The notes under the pieces were generated by a model. It did no database searches and was not told the origin of the DNA. It saw only the letters and a list, made by a program, of their open reading frames with translations. Below are positions 49,101-62,700 of a DNA stretch of 64,000 nucleotides, in pieces. Every line of letters starts with the position of its first letter. Positions within the stretch are counted from its first letter, which is position 1. The stretch spans positions 1-64,000 of the forward strand of contig SEMN01000453.1 in NCBI GenBank assembly GCA_005408345.1. Reading direction: 5' to 3'. The stretch comes from Macquaria australasica. Its lineage: Eukaryota > Chordata > Actinopteri > Centrarchiformes > Percichthyidae. The translations under genes were made by a program, and so were the position numbers.

Positions 49101-52100
49101 AAAGGAGAAATACTACTGACCCATGTTCCACTTAAAACAATAAAAAACACAAAGGTACTTTGATAGTAGAAGAGTAAATGTATTATCTAAATATGGATAA
49201 TTTGCAACAACGAATGAATGAAAATTTGGATTAGCTGGGCGATGCAACATGCTGAGGAAGGTTTTGCTTTGTCATCTGGGTTCTGTAGGTAGGTCAAAGT
49301 GACACTGAGCCAGGCTGACTAAACTAAACACACTGGCTAAAAAAAATGTTTTAGTAATCAAAAAACTGACAATCAGTGGGGCCTAGATAGGGTTGCTTGA
49401 AACTCTTATTAAGGCACAGCTGCAAAATAAAAGAGCAATCACACACTGGAACAAACTTGCTCATCTTATTTTCCTAAAGCTCTGTTCTGTACATGCATGG
49501 GAATTGAAGCAATAAATTCTCCGTGAATGGAAGGGGAAACGAGAAATGAATGTACAAAAATGGGACAGAGGCTAGTTTGTTTGTGCAGGTCTGTCTAAGC
49601 CAAAAAAGCAAAGCATTGTGGGTATAAGGAGAATGAGTTGGACATCTGATAGCCACCCGGGAGTTGCTGTGTTTACTGTCCTAGCAAAATATAATGAACG
49701 AGGGAAAACCACAGTCTAGACTGATGTTCATATTCATGTGTGATGTTACTTAATGGCAAAGATAGTCTTTCTCCCCAGCTCATGAGATATCTAATATGAT
49801 ATGCTACTACAACTGCCCAATCCAAGAGCTAATTGTGTGTGAACGACATGTTAATAAGCCAGGGAACCACCCAAACTAGAACAAGGATGAAATGCAGAAA
49901 TGCTCACTGTGGCTTAAATACCAAACATCAGGTGAGGGCACAGCGAGGGTGTGATCACACCTGAAGTCATGAATACTGATGTAATTCACTTACTTAGACA
50001 TATTATACAAGTCGTTCTGCCTTAGTTGGCCCAACTCCCACTCCCTCCAGGAGGAAGTCGCAGCATATTATAGCTGTGAGAATAGAGGCCTTCTTTCACT
50101 TGTCGCAGCGGTGTGTGCCTGAGAAACAGAACCTGCAGGCATCGATCAGCTGAGCATCAGTGTGTGAGTTTGTGTTGTGTTCTTGTCAGAACTCTGGTAC
50201 TAATTGTGTGCATGTTTGTTTATGTCTCAGCTGAACTCTATATGGCAAATATCAAGGCGTTTAATGAACCACTTTCTGTGTGAAGGCAGTGTCCACATGT
50301 CAGAATGAACATAGTTTTATAGTTCCTGTTACTGTATGTTCTGCAGTGATTAATGTACATACCCAGGTTGGCCCAGAAAGGAAACCCTGTTCTTTTGGAC
50401 GGCATAAACACACATGCTAGCTCGCGCTCTTGCCCTCTGGCTGTCTTTGTGTTGAACTCTTACCCCTCTCGTACCGTGCTTGATGTGTTGCTTCAGCAAC
50501 CTGTCAGTCAGACTTTGATGTTGTCATCGCCGCTTCCTTTTACTCTGGTGTTGTGTGTAACACAGTAACTTCCTTTTGTTGCAACAAGGCAGATAATACC
50601 ATAGCCTCTCCTTAAGCAGCTGGATTACATCATCAGTTAGTGCAGCACCCACTGGGCTGTCCCCCACCTGAACAATGAAGTTGACAGTCAACTCTTAACA
50701 CAACAATGACTAAATCCACCTCTGTGATCTGCTTAGTGTATATATATATACAGTACACTAAGCAGACTGTTTTCAGATTTTGATAATAAAAGACAAGAAA
50801 TTGCATTAAACAAAAACAAAAAAAGAAAGAAACGGTGCACAGTGGTCACATTGAAATGAATTAGGGTGCATTTTGATGTCTGAACATCATGGTCCTTGTG
50901 TTGCCACTCCCCCTGCTCCTGAGTGACTCAGGCAGTTGGGATGACCCAGTTGTGTGAAGAATTTATGTTCAAATAATCTCTTTTGTCCTGGCTGTAAATG
51001 GAATGTCACATATTTGTGCATCAGTCAGTAAACCCTGTAACTTTTGGTATATTTATACCAAAATCTGATCGTGTCCATGTCATTTTCCATGTCAGCCTAC
51101 TGGAGCTCTAACATCTGTATCATGTTATCAGTCTGGCTATTTGTTCTGCAGCAGAGCCCTGGAAGGAAGCCACTGAATGAATTGTACGGCTATAATGTGC
51201 TCTGTCATGGTCCAAAGTGAGCACTGTGGAGGAGTGCTGTGTCATGGACAAAAGACAGTGTTGTACAATACAGAAATGTCTTGGTTTCCTTCATACTACA
51301 GGGAACTATGCTGTGAAGCAGGCAAAAGACTGTTTCGTTTATACTCAGTGTGTACAGTGTCAGGGAGAGCAGGGAGAGCATAGAAATACTATGTCACACA
51401 CACACACACACAAGCAACAGATAGCAAGCACAGCAGCTAGTATTCCAAAGAGACTGCGTTTGTCAAAATTGCAATATTACTATACTAAAATGAACAAGTG
51501 CTGTATGTATTGTATGTAAGAAAAATTCATGGGAAATGAGCATTCTCTGTCAGTTGTAATTCTGATGCTGTTATGTCACTAACGAGTTTTTCCTGTGTGT
51601 TTATGATGCTGTGAAACGCAGATCTATTGATGAGACCTTGATGATCTCATCCTCATTGATTTGACACAACGATTTGCTGATGAAGGATAATAAAAGAGCA
51701 ATCAAGTTAACACGGACACTTGTTTGTCACAGCTTTGTGAAACGTGATTTGGTTCACCTAATGTGACTTGACCACATCTCACCTCACTTTCAATACAGTG
51801 TACATTGGTCGCCGTGATTTCTGAAATGCGAGCAGCAGCCAACACAGACTATCCTCTTCATAGGTGGAGTATATCCTCCGAGCGCTGCCGGAACGCTTTT
51901 GCCTGGAAACTGTCCGCATGACTCCTGCAAGTTGCCAGACTGCTGTCACAACACTTCCTTACAATAAGGACCGTCTTTGTTCATGATTAGTTTGGGTTTA
52001 TTCCTCAAACTTAAGACAGTTTCTCTCTCCCTGTGAGCTCTGTAGTGCAGGTCATGGTGAGGCATTCTAAAATCTGATGCTCCGTAACAAGGAGCTGGTA

Positions 52101-55100
52101 GAGAAATGCAGGACTATAAAGTGAAGTATTTAGTATAACAAGATTTAGTTACTCTTATCCTAACTGGATATGTTTAAATAATATAGCTATATTTTGGGCT
52201 GGGTGATATTGTTGAAGTCATTACAATATTCATATGGCTATTTTTCAATATCTTGATATACCACAATTCGGTAAAGATGTGCAAAATGACAGATGTTGCA
52301 AGTAATGAACTGTGTTTCACTGTTATACATTACTTGAGACAAAACGTTTGATATGTCAAACAAAAATGTTAACTCATTTAGTTAGTTTTTAAATGGTAAA
52401 AGGCTGCATTATGTGGTGCTTTTATCCAAAGCGCTTTATATTTGACTTTTCATTCACCCGTTCGCACACACACCAGTCAACGCTGTGATTAGTGGACGAC
52501 TCGTTCTACGTCCTGAGCCACAGACCCTTTTTTTTCTCCTTTATTTGACAATGACAGGTGAAGAGGTAGATAGGAAACAGGGAGAGAGAGGGGTATGACA
52601 TGGAACAAAGTTCACTGGCAAGTGATAGCCACTTTAGTTTGCTGCTGCTTTCATTAAGACTGCTGTCTGCCTACAGAGTGACATCCTGCTCTATCCTGTC
52701 TGGCAGGTGCCATGGCAGTGTACATATGACACCCTCAGCTCAGGCACTAACTTTGTGTTGGAGGCTTAAATATCTCAATTCAGTCAAAAAAAAAAAAAAG
52801 CCACAAACAGCAACCAAAACTCAGTTCAGTTCAGGGGCTTAAGTTTCATTATGTAAATATGAATTAAGTGGATTCAGATAAAGCTTTTAGTTTGTGTGTG
52901 TGTGTCTTAAAAACACACCAAAGGTTAGAACAGCATCAGTGTAACAGATTGATCAACATACTTATAAGTGCTGAGCTGTCAACTTGTTTCACCTATTGTA
53001 GCTGCTACAGTATCTTGTCTTTGTCTCTGTGTTTTGGCCAGTTGCTGCCTGCTTTACTGCTGCTGTTTTTAGCCATGTGCCCGTAGCAAATGGGACTCAT
53101 GAGCACCTCAGCTCACGTCACTGCCCGTCCCGTGGTTGCCGTCTGATAGGCGCCATCTCTACCTCTAGGACACAGTCGGAGTCGGCTGCACAGAGACTGT
53201 TGCAAAATAAACAGAAACTTCAATCAGACTTTTAGTTGCACCGAGATTAGCTTTCTTTGTTCCATGTACATGTTCCAATGGATTTCAACCTCTCTTCCAT
53301 TTCTACCAGCCTGAAAGACAAAACATTTTTAGAATAGAATATGACCTCTCAATATTTGGCTGCTTAACAAGTTAACAAACAGAATAAATATACTACAGTC
53401 TGGCTTGGATCTGGTGGCTTTGGTGCCTAAAGGATCTCTCCAGAGTTTTACAATTATGATCAGACTCAGCTCTGTTTACAGTTACATTCTAGCTGGTGCT
53501 ATAAAATAGGGTGAGCACATGCTGTAGGAAGACATTTTACCATGTTAATGGGAGAGGGGGAGCACTGGGAAGTCATCAAGGTTATCAGGTGGGCGTTCAT
53601 CAGGGAATTAGGCTCAACGGCCATCATTAAGGCCTGTTAGCCTAGGAACCAGACGAATCTGTGAGCTCATGTTTTATTTGCTCTGGCAGATGCGTTTGAT
53701 TCCCCTCCCATTTCCAGATTTCCAGCCGACCAGGCCCGGGTTGGGCCAATCACAACCGTTTATCTAATATGGGGCGAGTTTGATACAATGACTACAGAGC
53801 TGAATCTGCTATCGCGTCAGTATTAAACAAACTGGACGATATATTTTCTCTAAAAGAAGAACAAACAACTGCACTTAAAGCTTTTGTTGATAAGAAAGAT
53901 GTGTTTGCTGCACTTCCGACAGGATTCGCTCAGCGCTATGTCACACATTCTGTTGCTCTGATTGGTTGTAGGCCTATTCAATTCCGTCTAGAGGCATTTT
54001 GGTCTGCGCCTGTTGATAAGACGCCTTGGAAACTGAAAATGAACTGAGATCTATCCAGACTAATTTGCATTTGTGAATTGGAGATGTCAGGCTAAAGTCC
54101 TGCACCTAGCCAGAGAAAACACTACATCAAGAAATGAACATTACGGGAAAGTAACACAAGTGGTCAGTTTCTGCCAGAAAGCTCACAGGAAAAACTGTCT
54201 TTTAGCAGCCACTTGTAACAGATGTGCCATGTATATGAATGTCTCCATCTGAACTGATATCATATGCTTTTCTCCCTGTTTGAGAGTTTGTCTCCCATTA
54301 GTAAAATGTACAGTAGTAATTGAAAGTGAAGGATCTCTGAATCTGTCTACCTCTAAATGTCTCTGTCTGTTTCTCAGCACAGACTCTAGTCTAGCAGGAA
54401 AAGTGTTACTACACAGAGGTTGCCAATAACTGCCAGCCAAATCTTGAACATTTTTGGCAGTTGTAGGAAGTCTTTCTACTTGTCTTCCTGCCCCTTTGGG
54501 AGGAAACAGAGCTTTTCCAAGTTCAAGGTAGAATTTATTGTCATTCTCTCCATATACACTACTCATATACAGGGGAATGAAACTGTGTCCCTTCGGTGTT
54601 ATGGTGTACACAATAAGAACAGATACAATAAAAGAAAATAGGTATAAAGACATTATATAGAGTGTATATACCTGTTATTCCAAAATCTTGCATGCTTGTA
54701 ATTGTCATCAATCAAAATGCAATGAGGATCATTCAACCAGCGTGAATGGAACAATCACTCTAAAGTAACATGAAGAGGTTTATGCTGACTGTATGCTGCT
54801 CACTTTCCACCTGCTGTTTTCCTGCCATCTTTTTGCCATCTTGCTAAATCTGCGCCTTGTCCTGTCCCCTAGCTTCTCTTCTGTCGCCTCACTTTGTCCT
54901 CTATTCTGTGTGTCTCATCTGCTGGGAAACAGCTCTGTGCCGTAGCTGAAGTTTACTACTGTTATCAGACGGAGCTAATGATTGGGCTGTGATTGTGTGT
55001 CATGAACTGTGTGTACACGAATGCATGCGTGTGTTCTTTTCTTCAAACCATTACAGTCTGAGCGACATTCCCCACAGCTGTGTTCAGTCATCCAGAGAGA

Positions 55101-58100
55101 CTATGTTGGGTCTATACTTGTGTATGAAGTCAGGGTTTGGGGTTTGAATATGTGTGTGAAGGCCTGTATTATTTACTTGCAGAGCCTTTTTAGGAGTTTA
55201 AAAACTCTCTTGCATGAGTACAGCACAATAAGACTGCAGAGTAGAATTTGTGAAATGTCAGACCTCATAGTTTTGTCAAAACAATGTTAAAAAGTTTTGT
55301 TTAGGTAGATGCTACTCACTATCTGTTAGCACACCAAATAGGCACAGGTGATTCCCCTCACCCCATTGGTAGATGCTATGTTACTGTTTATGTGTTGATA
55401 GGATGAATTCGATGGCCATCCCTATTTATTTGAGCATATAGATCTTCCTGCAGCAACTCACCCTCTCACGCGATTTCCTTGAGCAAGTCTTTTCCTTGAG
55501 CGAGAATCTTTGGTCCCTTCAGACAGACAAAAAGGTCTGTCTCTGTAGGGATCCTTTCCATAATGTTTCAGACACTTACAATAACAGTCTGAGCCTGTCA
55601 GTGGCAAAAACAAGCACTTTTAGTGGACCTACCTTTCACGGGTGCAATTGCCCCAAAAGGTTACTTTGCAGCCATTGCAGCCCGTTCGCGGAGGTGATCT
55701 ACTGGACTAGTTCCAAAACATTTGCTAAGTATTAGTCATTTAGACCCCAACATTTGTAAAGGGCATTGTAAGGGGCCCAGGTTTACAAAATACTAGAGTT
55801 ACCCTTTAATAAAATGTCCTTCACTTGTTTACAGTCAATTGAACACCTAGGGGGGATTTGGAATCATAAATACACCAAATGAGGGAAAATGTTTTGGCAG
55901 AATGTTCCACAGCCTTGGAGAACCTATGACAAGAAGCACCAAAGCTGTTTTCGTGGCTGGTGGTGGCCAAGCACTTTACAAATACAGTGTTTGCTGGCTT
56001 TTTTCCCCCTTTAATTTATGCTAATAAAGCTTTAAAAATATATTTGAACAGAGAAAGAGAGAGACGTGTATTAGTATCAGTAACAATATGTCTGGAGGAG
56101 GATGCTCCCGTTTCAGTGTTTTTACTGCAGGAAGTCAAGCATGAAGTAGCATCTCTGGAGGAAGCGAACCGGAAAAGACTGATGTGTTTGTGTGTGTGTA
56201 TTTGTGTGCAACTCTGTTTTCTATATGTGTCTTTATGTGTGCTCTGTGTTAGCACTGTCGGATGTTTTCCATAATGAGTGTTTACTGTACATTCCATCCT
56301 CTAGTTGTCACCATGCCTGGGGGCTCCGAGCTCTGCTGAATGAAGCTGAGTCACTGTGTGGTCACTGCTGGCTAATCACACCTCAGGAATATGATAACAC
56401 CGCTGCTGCTGCTGCAGTCTCCAAATGCTGGCATAACATCAGAATTAGCCACCCCAGCCTTTTCCATAGGAAACCATTAAGTCACCAGACATCTACAGTA
56501 TGTCAGCTTGTGTCAAAGCATGCCAACACTCTTCCCTCTTGCAACAATTTGTATATTTTTAGTCTATCCATCAGCATAGTATTAACTCCAAATTATCATG
56601 CAGCTGCCCCATGACCAACTGTAGATGACTGTGGGTAACTGGGACACCAGAGTTGCAACAAAAGTGTGCATGATTACTTTTTATACCTTTTTAAATAAAC
56701 TAAGATGATTTTTTGGCAAATTGATGAACAGAAAATAAATAGTATATGTTTGCTGCAGAATGTAAATCTGTTCCGTAAATTCAGTATTAAAAAATTAGAA
56801 ATTGACAGTATATTTTATAGTTTGTGGTTTCATGACCCTGTTCGCCTGTCTGTGTCAAAGCAGTTAGCATGCCGTAACTCTGTCTACCCAGACAGAGACA
56901 CAATTTGCATAGAGGCAATCAAAACATTTCATTTTGGACTGTATTTGCGTAAAGCTGTAACGGTCCCTGTTCTATCATCGCTGCGGCGGTGATGAGGGCC
57001 GACAGCAGCCTGCGACACAGACACAAAAGAGACGGACTGTAATCTGCAGCACATATTAGCTTTTTAGCTCGTGTGCCTCTGCAAACATAGGTCTCATCTT
57101 ATGCGGCGGCCTGTTGAACAAGCTACCAACAACAAACAGCCACCAGGGAAAAGTGCACTTCTTTTGCCAGTTTGCAGGCTAGATAGCTAATGGTGATTAG
57201 CACTTTAAACAGCTGGAAACTTATTTGCAAATGCCAGCATCTGTCAGTTTAGATGCTGAAGAGGATGTGGTCCTGTTTCTGCAATACTACTGCATACAAA
57301 GAGCAGGCCTGTGATCTGGCTGGTGAGTTACAGCTACAGTGTAATTTCAGTTGGACTTGAAAATAGACTTGGTCCAGACAAAGCACTGGCTTCATGGGAA
57401 AGCCTGAGAGATCAGAATCAAGTTAGTACTGTGTAGCAGGGAGGGAGGGAGGGAGGGCCAGGTATGCTGCATAATCATAAAGCACTCTGCCATAAACTAC
57501 AGCCATCTGTGTTTGTGTGTCTTACACAGTCTGAATTATTCTGTGTGGTGTTAAATGTTCTTCTTTTTAAATATCTAAAGAGTTTGGGTGGTAGAGGACA
57601 GCATAACCCGCTGTTCTCTTGACTTAGAGGAAATCACTGCAATGATGGCCACATGTTTCTGTATGTGTGTGTCCACTTGTGTCTTTGTGTGCGGTGTTTC
57701 CACTGGTAATGATGAGATGACAGGCATGGTAGTGAGCGAAGAGATAAGAGAGAAATGCTTGATTTAATTTAAAGGCTCCTCCACATCAGAGACAGATGCT
57801 GGGTTTTCTAGCAGTTTCCAGGATCAACAGGCACATGTGTTTTAGTGAACGGTGATTGATGTTAGTGGATTAGTTTGATCAGAGGTTGGTCCCTGAGATC
57901 CAACAATACTTTTCTGGAATAAGCATTCCCTCTGCAAGTTCCTTGAATCTTAAATCTGGTCCGATCTGTTAATCCAACAATGATTTGCTTTTTTTTTTTT
58001 TCCTCCACCATGTAATTTCTGTAGTTGCTGTATTCCATTGGAATTGGAAAATGGGCTTCTTTTGTCTCCTGGCCTACTGTGACAAAGTTATTGCTGAAAA

Positions 58101-59664
58101 TGACCAGCTGCCTGCGTAGACCTATTCTACCTTTCTGATACTGTATACAGTATCAACCACGTTAGCTTCTTACTTTCTTTCACCATCTTGTTTATATGAT
58201 TGATGGTGCGTTCAGATGTGCCACTACAAAGACACAAGAAGCAGCAGGATGTCGGTCATTTTCCATGGAAACCTGCTCCACAAGGAAGCACTAGTGTCAG
58301 AGGTTCGAACATGTCAAGTGGCAACAGGCAGCATGGAAACAGGGAGTCGAGAAAAGTTGTTCTTTGTCCGACTAAGACAAAAAGAGCCTTACACAACTCG
58401 GATACAGAAAAAATTGACCAATCGGAGCTGGATATGTAAATTAAGTGCTCAGTGCATATATACCCAACAGCTACTGATTGAGTCGAAGGCGAGAGACAAC
58501 CAGCTTCTTTTGTATGAATTTGTCTGAACCGATGGTAAAGTTTCAAGACTGAAACGTTTGTGTTTTTTTAGCAGTTAGACTGTGGATAAGAGTCTGGCAG
58601 TGGTTTTCTGTAGTGGTTTTCTGCTTTGCAAAGACCTGTACCATTTAAAACCATTCAAACTATGTACTCAGCTTGTCAGTCAGTCAAGCAAGCACGATTT
58701 TATTTACTTTCAACCAGTACTGTACAAAGCAGAGACATCATAGAGATCATACCCCCCAATGTTTGCATGCTTTCGTTGGCTACTTTCATTGATAATTTGA
58801 ATCATCAAGGTCTGGATGCTAAGTCAATTCTTTGTATTTTAAACAATCACTCCTTATAAGCCAGTGTGCTGCCTGAGATCCTGAGATGAAGCCTTGCTGG
58901 TTGTTCCTGAACCCTAGGCTGAAGACCAGTTTCTGCTAGAAAAGAACTAGCTTGTATGACTTGCTGTCCGACCATGTCAGAAGGCAAAAGTGTTCATAGC
59001 TGTTCCCAACGGCCACACTCAAAGGCGGGGAGAAAACCTGGCCGTCATAGAGAGGTGGGCTACCGCAAAAATTGTTCCAAGAGGGATAATGCCGCAGGCT
59101 CTCCTGGAAGGCATTCATAGTGTTGGTGCACTCAGCTATACGTGAGAAAAGTGAGAAATAGTTTGTGTGTGAAGAATGGAGAAAAAAAAAAGGCAGAACT
59201 CTGCTTACTTTCTCACCCACGAATACCGTGCCATTCAGTGAGTGAGGTGGATTATTATTACTGATCAAGCAGTCAGTGTAAGGGTATACTTAACGAAATT
59301 CCTTTAATGGGCAAAGTTTGCATCATTTGGTAATTCCTACCATTTGTTGATGGTGCTGGAGCAGCTTGCTGCTTCCGTCTCCTTTCCTCACTCTGGTGCA
59401 ATCTTAACTTTTTTCTGATCACGTGAAAGACAATCAATGAACTTGCATACTAAACGGCACGTAAAAATGACAACGCTTCTCCCACTTGTTGATGATGTTT
59501 TTCCAGAATGTCCTGGTTTGTACAAAACAATGAAAATGCAGAGAAGAATCTAGTTCTGAAGGCTTGCATGTTTTTAAACGGTCAGGTTATGGAAAGCCTT
59601 AGGCTGTGGGTTGGTAGGTAATAGAAATGAGAACCGAGCATGTCGGGTAGGAGGATTTGGGAAA

Positions 59665-59710
<46 letters not shown>

Positions 59711-62700
59711 TTTGGGGGATCCGGATGTGGATGACAGCAACAGGGAGTCAGCCATCTGTCTGCAAAGAGGAGGAGCCTGTCTCTCCTCATCTGCACCGGA
59801 CTGGACTGCGCTGTTCTTGTGTTGAACTCAAACACAGGGTGCAGTTGTTGCCGTGATCCCTTTGTGACTCAACTTAACCCGAATTCAGAAAAGGAATAAG
59901 AAAAAGAGAGTGTTTACCTCCAGTGGTCACACTAAGAAAGGTTAGAATGACCTCCTGCATCAGCAAGAGGAGCTGAACCTAGATTTGAGATTATCTTTTC
60001 AAACTCAGAAGTGGAGTTTCTGTGGAGGTTTACGCCATTGTTAAGCTCTGCTGATCCTTCTCAGAGCTCTCATCGAGTCTTTGTCGGGGCCTTTCATCTG
60101 TCTAATTACTGTATTTCCCTCCCGTTGGAGAACAAAGGGACTGATCTGAGGATTAGGCCTGTAGACACAAGGCCTTCTGCCTGGTGTAACGCTCACTACC
60201 TGTTCCTCCAGTGGCAGAAAGAGATTGGGGAAAAGCAAGAAAATACAGTATCTATATGAATAGATAACTCCAGAGCAGAAAGGTCCAGCACAGAGTAGAA
60301 TAAAGCTGCATGAAAAAGAATGATACCTGGCTGTCCTGGCATGCTGGAAATTAGCTTTTTGCATCACCTGAGGTAGAGAATTAATTCACCATGCAGCATA
60401 AAAAAACTCAATCCCATAGGTTCTGTTAATGTATTGCATTGTGTCACAAGTCCCTTGTTAGTTTTTTATGACGCCACCAGATGGCAGTAATGCTATACTG
60501 CTTCACTATAATCCCAACAGTTAATTCTCATAAACATGCTCAGAGTTTCCAAAAATTGCACCATGCTCTGGACTGGAGCCCAGGTGATGCACAAGTGTTG
60601 TTATGGTGTTAGCAGGGCTACTCTCACTAGGCGTTCATTGAGCAGCTCTCTCACCCCATGACAAGGAAAGATGCTGTGAGAGGGGCTTGTGCATATGTAT
60701 CAATGTTTGGTCACAGGGTGCACAGTCATGGTGCGGGAGTGATAATGTTATTTATGTGCTTTTTGAGTCCCAAATGTGTTAGAATGTGATGCTGTGAAGG
60801 TTGCAGGAGGCCACTGTCATTTATAAGCACAGCAGAAGCTTAGAAACATAAAAAGTTCTGTTTACCCATAATCCTTTGCAACACAGCCTTCAACCTGGGC
60901 TTGTCCAGGTTTGTAGCAATTTCAAGGTTGATTATTCCATTCATTTGTGATAATGAATAACATCTATGGAATTTGAGAAGATTTGTGTTGTTTATTTTGA
61001 TGAAATGTTATTTTAATTGCATTTAGATATATTTACATGTTTTATTGTGTCTCCACCAGGTGGCTCTGCTTGGCTTGGACCTCTTATCTGCATTAGTGAC
61101 AAGGTTACAGGAGCGATTCAGGGCCCAGGTTGGAACAGGTAATTTAAAAAAAAAAAAATTATGTTGTGATATCTTTTGTACCTTGTCATTGTTTTCTTAA
61201 TGTAGCTCAGAGCCTCTTGCCTCAGGGTTAGTAGGGATTTACAGACCTGTTCACCCCTAATTATCACATTCTCTCAGTTGAACAGTTCTTAAAGTTCCCC
61301 TCCACTCAGAAATGTGTTTGTCTTCTTGTTCCTACAGTTGAATGTTTGAGCTTCACTTTACAGAATGATGTCTGTGTAGAAGGATGTTTTCACCTTCATC
61401 TGTCGAAAGTGGAACGTTTCTATGAGCTCAATGAAAATCTGATTTTCAGGGGCGGGCCTACTGTGACATCATAAATAGTCTGGTAACCAGTCCTGGTCCA
61501 ATATTCAACTTATACAAGTGTGATGTAGAAACTTGAAGCCACTAGTGCACATACACTTTACAGTGAAGCAGGAGACATCTTGTGTCCAGCAGGAAAACTT
61601 ATATTTAGAGATTTTGGATTTTTAATGAAGGAGTAGGAGTAAATGTCATTTCAAAGATTTTAACAAGATAATTAAGATAAGATAAGCCTTTATTGTCCCA
61701 CAGCGGGGACATTTTCAGCGTTACAGCAGCCAGCAAAAATGTCATATATAGAAATACAATAAAAATAAATAGAAAAATAGAAAAAATAAATAAATAAATT
61801 GAGCTTTTTTTGTGAAAAGAACATATCAGGTACAAATTATTGTTCAAAGTAGAGCAATTAATGTACATGTTAAAACATGTCTGGAGGGGATCTTTAAGGG
61901 ATTTAAGGATACCTTTCAGTTCACCCCCTTTCAGTGCAGTTGGCCTTCTTCTTCTTCTTCCAAATTCGAATAACTGAACAATGACATTCTATTGTCCTGG
62001 CTGTGTTTTATTCTCTCTTCACTATCACCTTGATTGCTGGCCACTCTGCTCTTCCCTTTCTTCACTTAGTTTGAATAAGAATAGATTCCTTTACAATTCA
62101 GATTCCTGCTCCATGTTGGTAACACAAAGCCTTAGACACCACACTTCTCTACAGTGTTAAGCACCACTTATGTTCTGGTGTGTTCTGATGTCACCCTCTG
62201 CTCTCTTCCTCAGTTCTGCCCAGCCTTATTGATCGATTGGGAGATGCAAAAGATCAAGTGCGAGACCAAGACCAAACACTGCTGCTAAAGATCATGGAAC
62301 AAGGTGCCACCCCACAGGTACCGACACACATACTCACACATGCAGTCACGCTTTTTCCACGAGTTTATGATTTCAGCACACAGCCTGAAGTAATTCTAAT
62401 GATGATTCACGTAGATCTGCTGCCAATATTCTTTTTCTTTTTTGTGTTGCTGTTCTCCTGAGCAACCATGAGTGTACAGTCTTAGTTCAATAATAGCTTG
62501 TTCAATGTATATAAAAAAAACTCCTAAAACTGAGCTGTTGCAAATCATCTGATTCTCAAACCTGTGAGATTGTGATCCAACACACCCACTTTGAATGTAT
62601 CCATGGGAACAAAACAATTGGATATAGCTGTAGAGCTACAATAATATTAGCAAATAGATTGGTTTACTCATTGGTATTTCAACTTTTGAATAGGAAATTA

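Larger units (their letters stand above)
46598..60544. other. clasp1 intron 2, right part
   Basis: No exon was recognised. It contains a MITE at 48271-48741, a 13-bp hairpin at 50728-50766, a helicase-bearing element at 53640-54095, a LINE-like tail at 54525-54620 (ttcaaggtagaatttattgtc), a GGGA run at 57439-57457 and a TG tract at 59667-59709. Confidence 0.5.

Noticed and set aside
54183..54653. 156-codon minus-strand frame in clasp1 intron 2
   Set aside because: It overlaps a LINE-like tail at 54525-54620, and its translation shows no recognisable domain or conserved motif.
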